A DNA stretch of 64,000 nt. Source: Pseudomonas sp. SL4(2022) (lineage in GTDB: Bacteria; Pseudomonadota; Gammaproteobacteria; Pseudomonadales; Pseudomonadaceae). The DNA is taken from NCBI RefSeq assembly GCF_026625725.1, contig NZ_CP113060.1:62001-126000 (forward strand), in the 5' to 3' direction. The notes below the pieces were generated by a model. The model saw only the letters and a program-made list of their open reading frames with translations, was not told where the DNA came from and made no database searches. Positions 30,979 to 42,235 of the stretch are shown here, piece by piece (the stretch's first letter is position 1; every line of letters starts with the position of its first letter). The translations under genes and the position numbers were made by a program.

Positions 30979-32373
30979 TCAAAAAAGCCGGTTGAGGCCG
31001 TCGAACGCCGCCACCCGATAGGCCTCCGCCATGGTTGGGTAGTTGAAGGTGGTGTTGACGAAATACTTGATGGTATTGGCCTCCCCCTTCTGGTTCATGA
31101 TCGCCTGGCCGATATGTACAATCTCCGAGGCCTGGTAACCGAAGCAGTGCACGCCGAGTACTTCCAGGGTTTCCCGATGGAAGAGAAGCTTCAGCATGCC
31201 CACCGGCTCATGGGAAATCTGCGCACGGGCCATGCCCTTGAAGAACGCCTTGCCTACTTCATAGGGGATCTTGGCCTGGGTCAGCTCGCGCTCGGTTTTG
31301 CCGATCGAGCTGATCTCCGGAATGGTGTAAATGCCGGTCGGCACATCATCAACAAAACGCCAGCTGCCATTGTCGACAATGCTGCCCGCCGCCGAACGGC
31401 CCTGATCAGCAGCCGCACTGGCCAAACTCGGCCAGCCGATCACATCACCAGCGGCATAGATATTCGACACCGGGGTGCGGTAGTTCTGGTCGACATCAAT
31501 CTGGCCGCGACTGTTGACCTTGATGCCGATATTCTCCAACCCCAGCTGATCGGTATTGCCGGTACGGCCGTTGCACCAGAGAAAGGCATCGGCCTTGATC
31601 TTCTTGCCGGACTTGAGGTGCAGGATCACCCCGTTCTCCAGTCCTTCAACGCTTTCGTATTCTTCGTTGTGACGAATCAGCACGTTGTTGTTGCGCAGGT
31701 GGTAACTCAACGCATCGGAGATTTCCGCATCAAGGAAGCTCAGCAGCTGATCACGGTTGTCGATCAAGTCGACCAGTACCCCCAGACCGCTGAAGATCGA
31801 GGCGTACTCGGAGCCGATAACCCCGGCACCATAAATGATGATGCGGCGCGGCGTGTGGGTCAGGCTGAGGATGGTGTCACTGTCATAGATCCGCGGATGG
31901 CGAAAATCCACATCAGCCGGGCGATACGGGCGCGAACCGGTGGCGATAACGATCTGCTTGGCCACCAGCTTTTCCACCACACCATTGGCGCACACCACTT
32001 CAACAGTACGCTCGTCGGCGAAACTGCCGGTACCGAAAAACACATCTATTCGGTTACGCGCGTAGTAGCCGGTGCGCGAACTCACCTGCTTGGCAATCAC
32101 CCGCTCGGCGCTTTTCAGCACATCGGGAAATGAAAACCAGCGCGGCTCGCCGATCTGGCGGAACATCGGGTTGGTGTTGAACTGCATGATCTGCCGCACC
32201 GAGTGGCGCAGCGCCTTGGACGGAATGGTGCCCAGGTGGGTGCAGTTGCCGCCGACTTCGCGGCGGCTGTCGACCACGGCCACCTTGCGCCCGGCCTTGG
32301 CTGCGTTCATCGCCGCGCCTTCACCCGCGGGGCCGGAACCCAGCACCACCACGTCGTAGTTGTAGACCGCCAT
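30979..32373 (-). CDS. sthA: Soluble pyridine nucleotide transhydrogenase
   Basis: The 464-residue flavoprotein transfers hydride between NADPH and NAD+. It has the dinucleotide motif [11 protein letters not shown], a second one in [14 protein letters not shown], and [16 protein letters not shown] where other family members carry a redox-active Cys pair; only one Cys is here, which is the hallmark of SthA. AAGGAGT lies upstream of the ATG. It sits downstream of the nqr operon, a second route of NADH balance. Confidence 0.97.
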   Translation of the reverse strand: MAVYNYDVVVLGSGPAGEGAAMNAAKAGRKVAVVDSRREVGGNCTHLGTIPSKALRHSVRQIMQFNTNPMFRQIGEPRWFSFPDVLKSAERVIAKQVSSRTGYYARNRIDVFFGTGSFADERTVEVVCANGVVEKLVAKQIVIATGSRPYRPADVDFRHPRIYDSDTILSLTHTPRRIIIYGAGVIGSEYASIFSGLGVLVDLIDNRDQLLSFLDAEISDALSYHLRNNNVLIRHNEEYESVEGLENGVILHLKSGKKIKADAFLWCNGRTGNTDQLGLENIGIKVNSRGQIDVDQNYRTPVSNIYAAGDVIGWPSLASAAADQGRSAAGSIVDNGSWRFVDDVPTGIYTIPEISSIGKTERELTQAKIPYEVGKAFFKGMARAQISHEPVGMLKLLFHRETLEVLGVHCFGYQASEIVHIGQAIMNQKGEANTIKYFVNTTFNYPTMAEAYRVAAFDGLNRLF

Positions 32374-32458
32374 GTTTACTCCTTCAGATCACACCGGAGC
32401 ACTTGTTCCGTACTCTCGGCAGGGCCAGTGCTGCGCACGCAGCCTGACAATCAATGCG

Positions 32459-32605
32459 TTAGAGGCCACTCACGATCTTGCGAGCTAGAGCGTTACAAGG
32501 CAAAAACAAGCAAGGAAGCAGAGTTTACGAGCTGTAAATGAGCATTCCGAGCTTGTTTTTAACGCAGTAGCGCCGACGCGCAGCAGATCGTGAACAGGTT
32601 CTTAG
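32459..32605 (-). repeat. 147-bp palindromic repeat, copy B (best-conserved hairpin)
   Basis: This copy lies between nqrM and sth in the opposite orientation to copies A and C. The inner stem is perfect for 10 bp: AAAAACAAGC (32502-32511) pairs with GCTTGTTTTT (32551-32560). The outer end GATCGTGAACAGGTTCTTAG (32586-32605) faces a degraded partner ending TCACGATC. The whole element could fold into a long stem-loop in RNA or single-stranded DNA. Confidence 0.85.
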
Positions 32606-32639
32606 CTGCAAGCCTAGCCCTTCGGCGGCCGCAGGGCGA

Positions 32640-32867
32640 TTAGCGTTTGGTCGCGTCGTACGCCAGGGACTCTGCCTTGGCCTGCGGATCGCTGTTGATT
32701 TCTTCGCATTTCTCGCGGCTACCGCCACAGATTGAGCATTCTTTCTCGATACCCAGGTTGGCGATGCCGCCGCAGGAACCGGCAATCGGCTTGCGCCCCA
32801 TGATCACACCCACCGCCATCATGCCGACGACCAGCACCATGACCAGAAAAACCACCACGAATGTCAT
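32640..32867 (-). CDS. nqrM: Na+-NQR maturation protein NqrM
   Basis: The 75-residue protein has one N-terminal membrane helix and four cysteines in CGGIANLG and CSICGG. It matches NqrM (DUF539), which is needed to assemble the iron centre of Na+-NQR. Its ATG overlaps the apbE stop as ATGA, and it is the last gene of the nqr operon. Confidence 0.95.
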   Translation of the reverse strand: MTFVVVFLVMVLVVGMMAVGVIMGRKPIAGSCGGIANLGIEKECSICGGSREKCEEINSDPQAKAESLAYDATKR

Positions 32868-33889
32868 TGCTCTTCTCCTGCGGCAAACAGCTGCTCGAAA
32901 GCCTGAGTGCCCTGTGTGACGAAGGCGTCGCCTTCGCGGGTCACGAAAAACGCGGCGATACCCATACGTTCAGCAAATACCAGGCCACGCTCGGTGCCCA
33001 TCACCATAAGTAATGTAGACAAGCCATCAGCGCGCAGGGTCGATTTATCGGCCACCGTGACGGCTGCCAGGGTGTGGGTGATCGGCGCGGCCGTCAACGG
33101 ATCAAGGGTGTGCGAATAGCGCCGGCCATTCTCCTCGAAGTAATTGCGGTAATCACCTGAAGTGGAAATGCCGTAGCCATCCAGTGCCAGAATCCGCTGA
33201 GCCACCCGCTCACCTTCCTGCGGAGCTTCCAGGCCGATGCGCCAGGGCTGCCCATCCGGCTTGATACCAGCGGCCTTGAGTTCACCCGTGACTTCAACCA
33301 AGTAACTTTTGACTCCCAGCTCAGTCAGACGCTGCGCGATCCGGTCCACGGTATAGCCGGCAGCGATGCTATTGAAATCGACCTGCAGGTTGATTTCCTT
33401 GCACAGTTGCTGCCCGTCACGCCGCAGGTACTGCATCCCCGTGCGGGCACGCGCTGCGGCCAGCTGCTCGGCAGTCGGCACCTGCTCTGCGCGGCCTTGA
33501 GGACCGAACCCCCAGAGGTTGAGCAAGGGCTCCAAGGTCAGGTCGAACGCGCCCTGACTCTGCTCATTGAGGATGCGTCCGGCCTCGACCAACTCCAGCA
33601 CCGGTGCTGGCATGGTCTGGCAGGTGCCTGCAGGTGCCTGGTTGAACTGTTCGATCAGCGAGTCATCACGGTAGGTCGACATCTGCTGATCGACTTCGCT
33701 GAGGATCGCATCGGTTTCATGTTTGAGCTGGTCAAGGCTTGGAGCGCCGTCACTGCGCACGTACTTGATCGAGTAGGTGCTCCCCATGGTCGGGCCACCG
33801 AACTCTTCTATTCGCTCTGAAAACCAGCAGCCCGTTAGGGCTGCCAGCAGGCTGACAGCGATAACGGGCCGTAGTACCGCATTGTTCAT
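32864..33889 (-). CDS. apbE: FAD:protein FMN transferase (ApbE)
   Basis: The 341-residue lipoprotein attaches FMN to threonines in NqrB and NqrC. A signal peptide ends in the lipobox LTGC (Cys near residue 19). The family segments MGSTYSIKY and VDFNSIAAGYTVDRIAQ are present. I chose the ATG at 33889, two bases after the nqrF stop, since the longer frame lies inside nqrF. Its presence in the operon explains how the FMN sites of the complex are filled. Confidence 0.96.
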   Translation of the reverse strand: MNNAVLRPVIAVSLLAALTGCWFSERIEEFGGPTMGSTYSIKYVRSDGAPSLDQLKHETDAILSEVDQQMSTYRDDSLIEQFNQAPAGTCQTMPAPVLELVEAGRILNEQSQGAFDLTLEPLLNLWGFGPQGRAEQVPTAEQLAAARARTGMQYLRRDGQQLCKEINLQVDFNSIAAGYTVDRIAQRLTELGVKSYLVEVTGELKAAGIKPDGQPWRIGLEAPQEGERVAQRILALDGYGISTSGDYRNYFEENGRRYSHTLDPLTAAPITHTLAAVTVADKSTLRADGLSTLLMVMGTERGLVFAERMGIAAFFVTREGDAFVTQGTQAFEQLFAAGEEQ

Positions 33890-33891
33890 GA

Positions 33892-35118
33892 TCAGCCTCC
33901 GAAGTCGTCGAGCAGGATGTTCTCCTCCTCCACACCCAGCTCGACCAACATCTTGATCACAGCGGCGTTCATCATGGGCGGGCCACACATGTAGAACTCA
34001 CACTCTTCCGGAGCCGGGTGGTCCTTCAGGTAGTTCTCGTACAGCACGTTGTGGATGAAGCCCTTGAGGCCGCTCCAGTTATCTTCCGGCTGCGGATCGG
34101 ACAGTGCCAGATGCCATTGGAAGTTCGGGTTTTCCGCTTGCAGCTGATCGTACTCTTCAGCGTAGAACGCCTCGCGCATGGAGCGTGCACCGTACCAGAA
34201 GCTGATCTTACGCTTGGACTTGAGGCGTTTGAGCTGGTCGAAGATGTGCGAACGCATTGGCGCCATACCCGCACCACCGCCGATAAAGATCATCTCGGCA
34301 TCGGTGTCCTTGGCGAAGAACTCACCAAACGGCCCGTACACGGTGACCTTGTCACCCGGTTTGAGACTGAACACCCAGGAAGACATCTTGCCTGGCGGCA
34401 AGTCGTCCTTGCCCGGAGGTGGCGAAGCGATACGGATATTGAACTTCACCAGACCGACTTCTTCGGGGTAGTTGGCCATGGAGTAGGCACGGATCACGGT
34501 CTCCTCGACCTTGGATACGTACTTCCACTGGTTGAACTTGTCCCAGTCGCCACGATATTCCGGCTGAATGTCGAAATCCTTGTAATGCACCTCGTGCGGT
34601 GGGCATTCCAGCTGCACATAGCCACCGGCGCGGAAGTCAACGTTCTCGCCTGGCGGCAGTTTCAGGGTCAATTCCTTGATGAAGGTGGCCACGTTGGGGT
34701 TGGACTCAACCGTGCATTCCCACTTCTTCACGCCGAACACTTCTTCCGGCACGTCGATCTTCATGTCCTGCTTGACCGGGGTCTGGCAGGACAGGCGCCA
34801 GCCAGCCTTGGCTTCACGACGGGTGAATGCGGCTTCTTCGGTCGGCAGCATTTCGCCACCGCCGCTTTCCACCACACACCGGCACTGTGCGCAGGTACCG
34901 CCACCACCACAGGCCGACGACAGGAAGATGTTGTTGGCCGCCAGGGTCTGCAGCAACTTGCCGCCAGCCGGCACGACAATGGTCTTCTCGCCATTGATCT
35001 CGATGCTCACGTCACCGCTGGAAACCAGCTTGGCGCGCGCAGCAAGAATGACCAGCACCAACGCCAGCACAATGCCGGTGAACATGCCGATTGCGATAAA
35101 AATCTCGTTAGTAATCAT
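33892..35118 (-). CDS. nqrF: Na+-translocating NADH:quinone reductase subunit F
   Basis: The 408-residue NADH-oxidising subunit has one N-terminal membrane helix, a 2Fe-2S ferredoxin domain with [12 protein letters not shown], then an FAD domain ([11 protein letters not shown]) and an NADH domain ([12 protein letters not shown]). Electrons enter the complex here. The last residues DDFGG match the conserved C-terminus. Confidence 0.97.
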   Translation of the reverse strand: MITNEIFIAIGMFTGIVLALVLVILAARAKLVSSGDVSIEINGEKTIVVPAGGKLLQTLAANNIFLSSACGGGGTCAQCRCVVESGGGEMLPTEEAAFTRREAKAGWRLSCQTPVKQDMKIDVPEEVFGVKKWECTVESNPNVATFIKELTLKLPPGENVDFRAGGYVQLECPPHEVHYKDFDIQPEYRGDWDKFNQWKYVSKVEETVIRAYSMANYPEEVGLVKFNIRIASPPPGKDDLPPGKMSSWVFSLKPGDKVTVYGPFGEFFAKDTDAEMIFIGGGAGMAPMRSHIFDQLKRLKSKRKISFWYGARSMREAFYAEEYDQLQAENPNFQWHLALSDPQPEDNWSGLKGFIHNVLYENYLKDHPAPEECEFYMCGPPMMNAAVIKMLVELGVEEENILLDDFGG

Positions 35119-35132
35119 CTAGGCATCCGTCC

Positions 35133-35741
35133 TTACAACTGCACACCAGAGAAGGACATAAAGCCCAGAGACATCAGACCGATGGTGATAAAGGTGATGC
35201 CCAGCCCCTGCAGGCCTTCCGGCACATCGCTGTACTTGAGCTTCTCACGAATCCCCGCCAGAGCAGCAATCGCCAGCGCCCAGGACAGACCGGAGCCGAA
35301 GCCGTACACGGTACTTTCCGCCAGGTTGTAGTCACGCTCGACCATGAACAGGGTACCGCCCATGATGGCGCAGTTCACAGTGATCAGCGGCAGGAACACG
35401 CCCAGGGCGTTGTACAGACTCGGGACGTACTTATCCAAGAGCATCTCAAGGATCTGCACAATCGCCGCGATCACCCCGATGTAGCTGAGCAGCCCAAGGA
35501 AGCTCAGGTCCACTTCCGGCAAACCCGCCCAGGCCAGCGCACCGTCTTTCAGCAGGTAGGTGTAAATCAGGTTATTCGCCGGCACGGTGATGACTTGCAC
35601 CACAACGACAGCGATACCCAGGCCAATCGCCGTTTCAACCTTCTTGGAGATGGCGATGAAGGTGCACATGCCGAGGAAGAATGCCAGGGCCATGTTCTCA
35701 ACGAACACCGCCTTGGCCAGCAAGCTGAGGTAATGCTCCAT
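35133..35741 (-). CDS. nqrE: Na+-translocating NADH:quinone reductase subunit E
   Basis: The 202-residue subunit has six predicted membrane helices. Together with NqrD it forms the pseudo-symmetric core that holds the membrane iron centre; each supplies conserved Cys residues (here CTFIAI and NCAIMGG). Its start overlaps the nqrD stop by one base (TGATG). Confidence 0.97.
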   Translation of the reverse strand: MEHYLSLLAKAVFVENMALAFFLGMCTFIAISKKVETAIGLGIAVVVVQVITVPANNLIYTYLLKDGALAWAGLPEVDLSFLGLLSYIGVIAAIVQILEMLLDKYVPSLYNALGVFLPLITVNCAIMGGTLFMVERDYNLAESTVYGFGSGLSWALAIAALAGIREKLKYSDVPEGLQGLGITFITIGLMSLGFMSFSGVQL

Positions 35742-36409
35742 CAGTAGGCCTCCTTATTAGATACCTGAGGCGCCATTTTGAAGCTCGGTTTCTCGACTTG
35801 GTCTTTCTTCCAGGCACGCAAGGCCCAGATGAACAGCCCGATCAGGAAGAATGCCGAAGGCGGCAGCAGCAGCAAGCCGTTGGGCTGATACCAGCCACCG
35901 TCGTTGATCACCGGAATGATCTCGTAGCCCATCAATTTGCCCGCACCGAACAGCTCGCGCACGATACCCAACACGATCAGCATGGCGCTGTAGCCCAGAC
36001 CGTTACCAATACCGTCGAAGAACGACAGCACGGGCGGGTTCTGCATGGCAAAGGCCTCGGCACGGCCCATCACGATGCAGTTGGTGATAATCAGGCCGAC
36101 AAACACCGAGAGCTGTTTGGACAGGCTGAAAGCAAAGGCCTTGAGCACCTGATCGACCACGATCACCAGTGACGCGATGATCACCATCTGCACGATCATG
36201 CGAATCGAGCTGGGAATCTGGCTGCGAATCATCGAAATGAATAGGTTGGAAAAGCCGGTTACCAGGGTCAGGGCAATCGACATCACCAACGCGGTTTTCA
36301 GGTTCGAAGTGACTGCCAGTGCAGAACAGATACCGAGAATCTGTAAACCGATGGGGTTGTTGTTGAAAATCGGGTTAAGCAGAACTTCTTTAATAGTCGG
36401 CTGCGACAT
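35741..36409 (-). CDS. nqrD: Na+-translocating NADH:quinone reductase subunit D
   Basis: The 222-residue membrane subunit is homologous to NqrE. Conserved Cys residues are in LGICSALAV and [13 protein letters not shown] chose the ATG at 36409, just after the nqrC stop, over the TTG at 36415. Confidence 0.97.
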   Translation of the reverse strand: MSQPTIKEVLLNPIFNNNPIGLQILGICSALAVTSNLKTALVMSIALTLVTGFSNLFISMIRSQIPSSIRMIVQMVIIASLVIVVDQVLKAFAFSLSKQLSVFVGLIITNCIVMGRAEAFAMQNPPVLSFFDGIGNGLGYSAMLIVLGIVRELFGAGKLMGYEIIPVINDGGWYQPNGLLLLPPSAFFLIGLFIWALRAWKKDQVEKPSFKMAPQVSNKEAY

Positions 36410-36411
36410 GA

Positions 36412-37200
36412 TCAAGCCTCCCCTTTTTGCAGATTGGCGAGGAACTGGGCAAAACCGTTCTCCCCGAGCCAGAAGTGCAGCAGGTTATTCACACCATTGC
36501 TGGTGAGGGTTGCACCCGCCAGACCATCGATCTGATGGGTCGCCTGTGCGCTCTGCGCATCGACGTTACCTTTGATGATCTGGATGGCCAGCTCGCCCTT
36601 GTCGTCAAACAGGGTCTTGCCCAGCCACAGGCTCTTCCACTTCGGGTTGTCCACTTCCCCGCCCAGACCCGGTGTTTCCGCGTGCTGGTAGAAGCCGAAG
36701 CCTGCCACGGTGTTCAGGTCGCCCTGCAGCGCCATAAAGCCATGCAGAGTCGACCACAGGCCGTAACCACGCACGGGCAGAATCACGGTCTGCAATTTGC
36801 CGTCCTGCTCAACCAGATAGACGGTGGTGAAACGCTCACGCCGCTTGATCGAGGCAATATCCTCGGCGCTGCTGAGGGCTTCAGACAGTTTCGGGTCTTT
36901 GGAGGCTTTCAACGGGTCGAAGGTCAGCGGGTCCTGAGCGTCGCTAAAAGTACCGCTGTCCAGATCGACCACGCGGGCGCTGATCCGCTCAGCAAACAAT
37001 GCCTTGACCTGCGCAGCGCTCATGCCTGACTCGCCCAGCCCGGCAATGGCCAGAATGCTGCGCTGCTTGTCCAGCTGACGGTTTTCCACCTGGGTCGGCT
37101 TCAGCGCCACGGCGGCGCCGGCGACGAAAATCGAACACACCAGGCAGACCAACAGGGCCACCACCAAGGTACGGACGGTGGATTCTTTTTGACTAGACAT
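36412..37200 (-). CDS. nqrC: Na+-translocating NADH:quinone reductase subunit C
   Basis: The 262-residue subunit has one N-terminal membrane helix and a periplasmic FMN-binding domain. The flavinylation motif is [10 protein letters not shown], where the Thr receives FMN from ApbE. Its ATG overlaps the end of nqrB by 8 nt. Confidence 0.97.
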   Translation of the reverse strand: MSSQKESTVRTLVVALLVCLVCSIFVAGAAVALKPTQVENRQLDKQRSILAIAGLGESGMSAAQVKALFAERISARVVDLDSGTFSDAQDPLTFDPLKASKDPKLSEALSSAEDIASIKRRERFTTVYLVEQDGKLQTVILPVRGYGLWSTLHGFMALQGDLNTVAGFGFYQHAETPGLGGEVDNPKWKSLWLGKTLFDDKGELAIQIIKGNVDAQSAQATHQIDGLAGATLTSNGVNNLLHFWLGENGFAQFLANLQKGEA

Positions 37201-38404
37201 TGCGTGCCAGCCTCCGCTTGATATTGGCTTGAACGACGAAGTGGTCGATCAGCGGTGCAAACAGGTTGGCGAACAGGATCGCCAGCATCATACCCTCCGG
37301 GAAGGCCGGGTTGATCACGCGGATCATCACCACCATCACACCGATCAAGGCACCAAAGATCCATTTGCCGGTGTTGGTCATGGACGACGACACCGGGTCG
37401 GTTGCCATGAACAACATACCGAAGGCGAAACCGCCCACGACCAAGTGCCAATACCAAGGCATGGCAAACATCGGGTTGGTATTGGAGCCCAAGACATTGA
37501 GCAGCAGGCTGAAGCCAATCATGCCCAGCATCACACCCGTCACAATGCGCCAAGAGGCAATCTTGGTGATCAGCAACACACCACCGCCAATGAGGATCGC
37601 CAGGGTGCTGGTTTCGCCCATGGAGCCGTGAATGGTGCCGACAAAGGCATCCACCCACGTGATGCCATTGTTCACCACGTTCTCGATGCCGCCAGCTGCA
37701 GCCAGGCTCAACGAGGTGGCGCCGGCAAAGCCGTCAACCGCGGTCCACACAGCATCACCGGACATCTGCGCGGGGTAGGCGAAGAACAGAAAGGCACGCC
37801 CTGTCAGGGCTGGGTTGAGGAAGTTCTTACCGGTACCGCCGAACACTTCCTTACCGATCACCACGCCGAAGCTGATCCCCAGGGCCACCTGCCACAGCGG
37901 AATACTCGGCGGCAGGATCAAGGCAAACAGCACGGAGGTGACGAAGAAACCTTCGTTGACTTCATGCTTGCGGATCGAAGCAAACAGCACTTCCCAGAAA
38001 CCGCCGACGATGAAGGTCACCGCGTAGACCGGCAGGAAGTAAGCCGCGCCCTGGATAAAGTTGTCCCACAGGCTGCTGGGATCAAAACCGGCCAGTGAGC
38101 CGATCAGCGCAAAGCGCCAGCCTTCCTGGGCGGCCAGCAGCTCAGGGCTGTTGGCGAAAATCAGGTTGGCCTGGTAACCGGTGTTCCACATGCCAAAGAA
38201 CATGGCCGGAAAGGTGCATAGCCACACGGTGATCATCATGCGCTTGAGGTCGATGCCGTCGCGCACATGTGCCGTGGTCTTGGTCACACTGCCGGGCCGA
38301 TAGAAGAAGGTGTCGACCGCCTCATACAGGGCATACCACTTCTCGTATTTACCGCCTTTTTCAAAGTTGTGCTCGATCTTGTCGAGAAATGCACGGATAC
38401 CCAT
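37193..38404 (-). CDS. nqrB: Na+-translocating NADH:quinone reductase subunit B
   Basis: The 403-residue multi-helix subunit carries FMN on the Thr in [10 protein letters not shown] and lines the sodium and quinone paths. It shares ancestry with RnfD. The start is ATG at 38404, three bases after the nqrA stop. Confidence 0.97.
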   Translation of the reverse strand: MGIRAFLDKIEHNFEKGGKYEKWYALYEAVDTFFYRPGSVTKTTAHVRDGIDLKRMMITVWLCTFPAMFFGMWNTGYQANLIFANSPELLAAQEGWRFALIGSLAGFDPSSLWDNFIQGAAYFLPVYAVTFIVGGFWEVLFASIRKHEVNEGFFVTSVLFALILPPSIPLWQVALGISFGVVIGKEVFGGTGKNFLNPALTGRAFLFFAYPAQMSGDAVWTAVDGFAGATSLSLAAAGGIENVVNNGITWVDAFVGTIHGSMGETSTLAILIGGGVLLITKIASWRIVTGVMLGMIGFSLLLNVLGSNTNPMFAMPWYWHLVVGGFAFGMLFMATDPVSSSMTNTGKWIFGALIGVMVVMIRVINPAFPEGMMLAILFANLFAPLIDHFVVQANIKRRLARNV

Positions 38405-38407
38405 GAC

Positions 38408-39793
<1,386 letters not shown>

Positions 39794-40014
39794 TCAGTAC
39801 AGCAAAAACTGCAACGCAACACCGATGCATGATCAGGTGCTGGGCAAGATGTCAGTCGCGGGGAAAATCTGCCCGATTATAGAGCCCACCCTCCGCCACT
39901 GGCCACCCGAGCGCCGGCTTTTGACCTTTTTACGTAACAGGAGGCAACAGATCGCAGATTGACTGAAGCTGATCAACAGGTGAAATAACACCCATCCCCC
40001 ACTGGAGTTCTGCC

Positions 40015-40596
40015 ATGCGCCTTTTACTGGTGCTCACCACCCTACTGCTACTCAGCGGCGACCTGTTCGCCAATACCCGCGAACGCCTGCAGGAGGCCAA
40101 CTTCGCCACCACCCGCGAACTCGCGCAAAACAGCCTGGAACGCAAGAACCAGAGCGTGCTCACCTACCTGTGGGCCGATGTTTACGCGGCAGCCTTCTAC
40201 GCACCGGCCCAAGCCAGCGCCAGCCAGGCATTCACCCAACCTCTTAACCAGCGTCTGGAGCTGTACTATTTCCGCAATATAGACAGCCAAGACGTGATCA
40301 AAGCTGCCTGGGTCACGCTTGAGCGCCAACATAACGCCAAGACACTCGACCGCCTGCGCCCAGGCCTCGATGCCCTGCACGCCACCTTCCGCGACATTCG
40401 CCCGGGTGACCGTTACGCCCTGAACTTCAACATCGAAAGCGGCCTCACCCTGGAAGTGAACGGTAAGACCGCCTTCGCTAGCCAGGACAAGGAGCTGGCC
40501 AAGGCCTACCTGGGCATCTGGCTGTCGCCTAACGGCCTGTCCGACAGTCTGCGCACCAGCCTGCTGGCTGACGAGCCCGGTAAATCTCGCGAATAA
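40015..40596 (+). CDS. Chalcone-isomerase-like periplasmic protein
   Basis: The 193-residue protein has a signal peptide (MRLLLVLTTLLLLSGDLFA, cleavage probably before NT). The mature part fits the chalcone isomerase-like family in bacteria, with the pattern YLWADVYAAAFYAP, LELYYFRNI and GDRYALNFN. No plant-type flavonoid pathway is expected; bacterial members are of unknown function and may bind fatty acids. In P. aeruginosa, as I recall, an amino-acid permease gene stands here instead. Confidence 0.85.
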   Translation: MRLLLVLTTLLLLSGDLFANTRERLQEANFATTRELAQNSLERKNQSVLTYLWADVYAAAFYAPAQASASQAFTQPLNQRLELYYFRNIDSQDVIKAAWVTLERQHNAKTLDRLRPGLDALHATFRDIRPGDRYALNFNIESGLTLEVNGKTAFASQDKELAKAYLGIWLSPNGLSDSLRTSLLADEPGKSRE

Positions 40597-40624
40597 AAAA
40601 CGGGAGCCGAGGCTCCCGTTTTTT
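40595..40624. terminator. Bidirectional terminator between the chalcone-isomerase-like gene and gap
   Basis: AAAAACGGGAGCC pairs with GGCTCCCGTTTTT around a short GA loop, with A and T runs. It serves the two convergent genes. Confidence 0.92.
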
Positions 40625-40637
40625 ATGCGACCTGCGC

Positions 40638-42104
40638 TTAGCGCGGGAAAGCTGGCGGGTTGACCCCAGCCATATCTTCCATCACACGCACCACCTGGCA
40701 GCTGTAACCGAATTCATTGTCGTACCACACGTACAGCACAACGCGGTTGTCATTGCAGATGGTGGCTTCAGCATCGACCACACCGGCGTGGCGCGAACCG
40801 ACGAAGTCGGTGGACACCACTTCCTGCGACTGCACGAAGTCGATCTGCTTCTGCAGATCCGAGTGCATGGCCATCTGGCGCAGGTACTCATTGATCTCTT
40901 CGCGGGTGGTGGCTTTCTCAAGGTTCAGGTTGAGAATGGCCATCGACACGTTCGGCGTCGGCACACGAATAGCGTTGCCGGTCAGTTTACCCTTCAACAC
41001 AGGCAGCGCCTTGGCAGCTGCAGTGGCGGCACCGGTCTCGGTGATTACCATGTTCAGCGGCGCGCTACGACCACGGCGATCGCCCTTGTGGAAGTTGTCG
41101 ATCAGGTTCTGGTCGTTGGTGTACGAGTGCACGGTTTCAACGTGACCGTTAACGATGCCGTACTGATCATTCACCGCTTTCAGCACCGGCACGATGGCGT
41201 TGGTGGTGCAGGAAGCCGCCGAGATGATTTTGTCATCTGCGGTGATTTCGCCGTGGTTGATGCCGTGCACGATGTTTTTCAGCGCGCCCTTGCCAGGCGC
41301 AGTCAGCACTACGCGGTCAACACCCGGGCAAGCCAGGTGCTGGCCCAGGCCGTCTGCATCACGCCACACACCGGTGTTGTCGACCAGCAGGGCGTTCTTG
41401 ATGCCGTACTGGGTGTAGTCGACTTCTTTCGGGTCCTTGGCGTAGATCACCTGGATCAGATTGCCATTGGCCGTCAGGGTGTTGTTCTCTTCGTCGATAG
41501 TGATGGTGCCGTCGAACTTGCCATGTACCGAATCACGACGCAGCAGACTGGCGCGCTTGACCAGGTCATTGCTGGCACCTTTGCGCACAACGATGGCACG
41601 CAGACGCAGGCCGTCGCCGCCACCGGTTTTCTCGATCAGGATGCGTGCCAGCAGGCGGCCGATACGACCGAAGCCATACAGCACCACGTCAGTGCCTTCG
41701 CGGGCTTCACCGTTCTGCTTGCCCACCACTTCAACCAGTTCATCCTTGACGAACTGTTCGATGCTGCGGTTCTGGCCATCGGTCTTGAACTTGCTGACCA
41801 TCTTGCCGAGGTCCACGGATGCGGCGCCCAGCTTGAGCTCGGTCATGGCTTTGAGGACCGGGAAGGTATCGTGCACCGACAATTCGCTGTCACCCACCAG
41901 ACGGTGGCGCGCGAAGCGGTGGGCCTTGAGAATATCGATCACCGAGCGGTTGATCAGACCGCGGCCGTAGATCGAGGTGACCACGTTGTTGTTACGGTAG
42001 AGCTGGCCAATCATCGGAATCATGGCTTCCGCAAGGGCTTCTCGATCGATCCACTCACCGAGACACTGGTCGGGCTTCTGAGTCACGGGCAGTACCTTCC
42101 ACAT
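40638..42104 (-). CDS. gap: Long-form glyceraldehyde-3-phosphate dehydrogenase
   Basis: At 488 residues this is longer than ordinary GAPDH (about 335) owing to an N-terminal extension of about 130 residues before the Rossmann motif YGFGRIGRLLAR. The catalytic Cys is in SAASCTTNAI, followed by the usual WYDNEFGYS near the end. This long type is common in pseudomonads and may favour gluconeogenesis; that is inference. It is divergent from mfd. Confidence 0.95.
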   Translation of the reverse strand: MWKVLPVTQKPDQCLGEWIDREALAEAMIPMIGQLYRNNNVVTSIYGRGLINRSVIDILKAHRFARHRLVGDSELSVHDTFPVLKAMTELKLGAASVDLGKMVSKFKTDGQNRSIEQFVKDELVEVVGKQNGEAREGTDVVLYGFGRIGRLLARILIEKTGGGDGLRLRAIVVRKGASNDLVKRASLLRRDSVHGKFDGTITIDEENNTLTANGNLIQVIYAKDPKEVDYTQYGIKNALLVDNTGVWRDADGLGQHLACPGVDRVVLTAPGKGALKNIVHGINHGEITADDKIISAASCTTNAIVPVLKAVNDQYGIVNGHVETVHSYTNDQNLIDNFHKGDRRGRSAPLNMVITETGAATAAAKALPVLKGKLTGNAIRVPTPNVSMAILNLNLEKATTREEINEYLRQMAMHSDLQKQIDFVQSQEVVSTDFVGSRHAGVVDAEATICNDNRVVLYVWYDNEFGYSCQVVRVMEDMAGVNPPAFPR

Positions 42105-42173
42105 GTAGGGGCTGAAAAAAGGGGCTACATTATGACGGCGAGCGCAAGCATGAGCAATGCACGACTGTCGTAA

Positions 42174-42203
42174 CTGACACCGAGCATCAACGCCCGCTAC
42201 AAT
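42174..42203 (+). promoter_or_regulatory. Predicted promoter of mfd
   Basis: CTGACA (42174-42179) and TACAAT (42198-42203) are separated by 18 bp. A start near 42210 would leave a leader of about 26 nt before the GTG at 42236, and would exclude the TTG at 42212 as a start. Confidence 0.5.
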
Positions 42204-42235
42204 CGCCGACCTTGTGTCTTGACCGTGAGCCGCCT

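Noticed and set aside
34018..35331. 437-codon plus-strand ORF opposite nqrF; similar shadows lie opposite gap (40788-42173) and uup (61935-63362).
   Set aside because: These are codon-bias artefacts opposite certain genes, without ribosome sites or family likeness.
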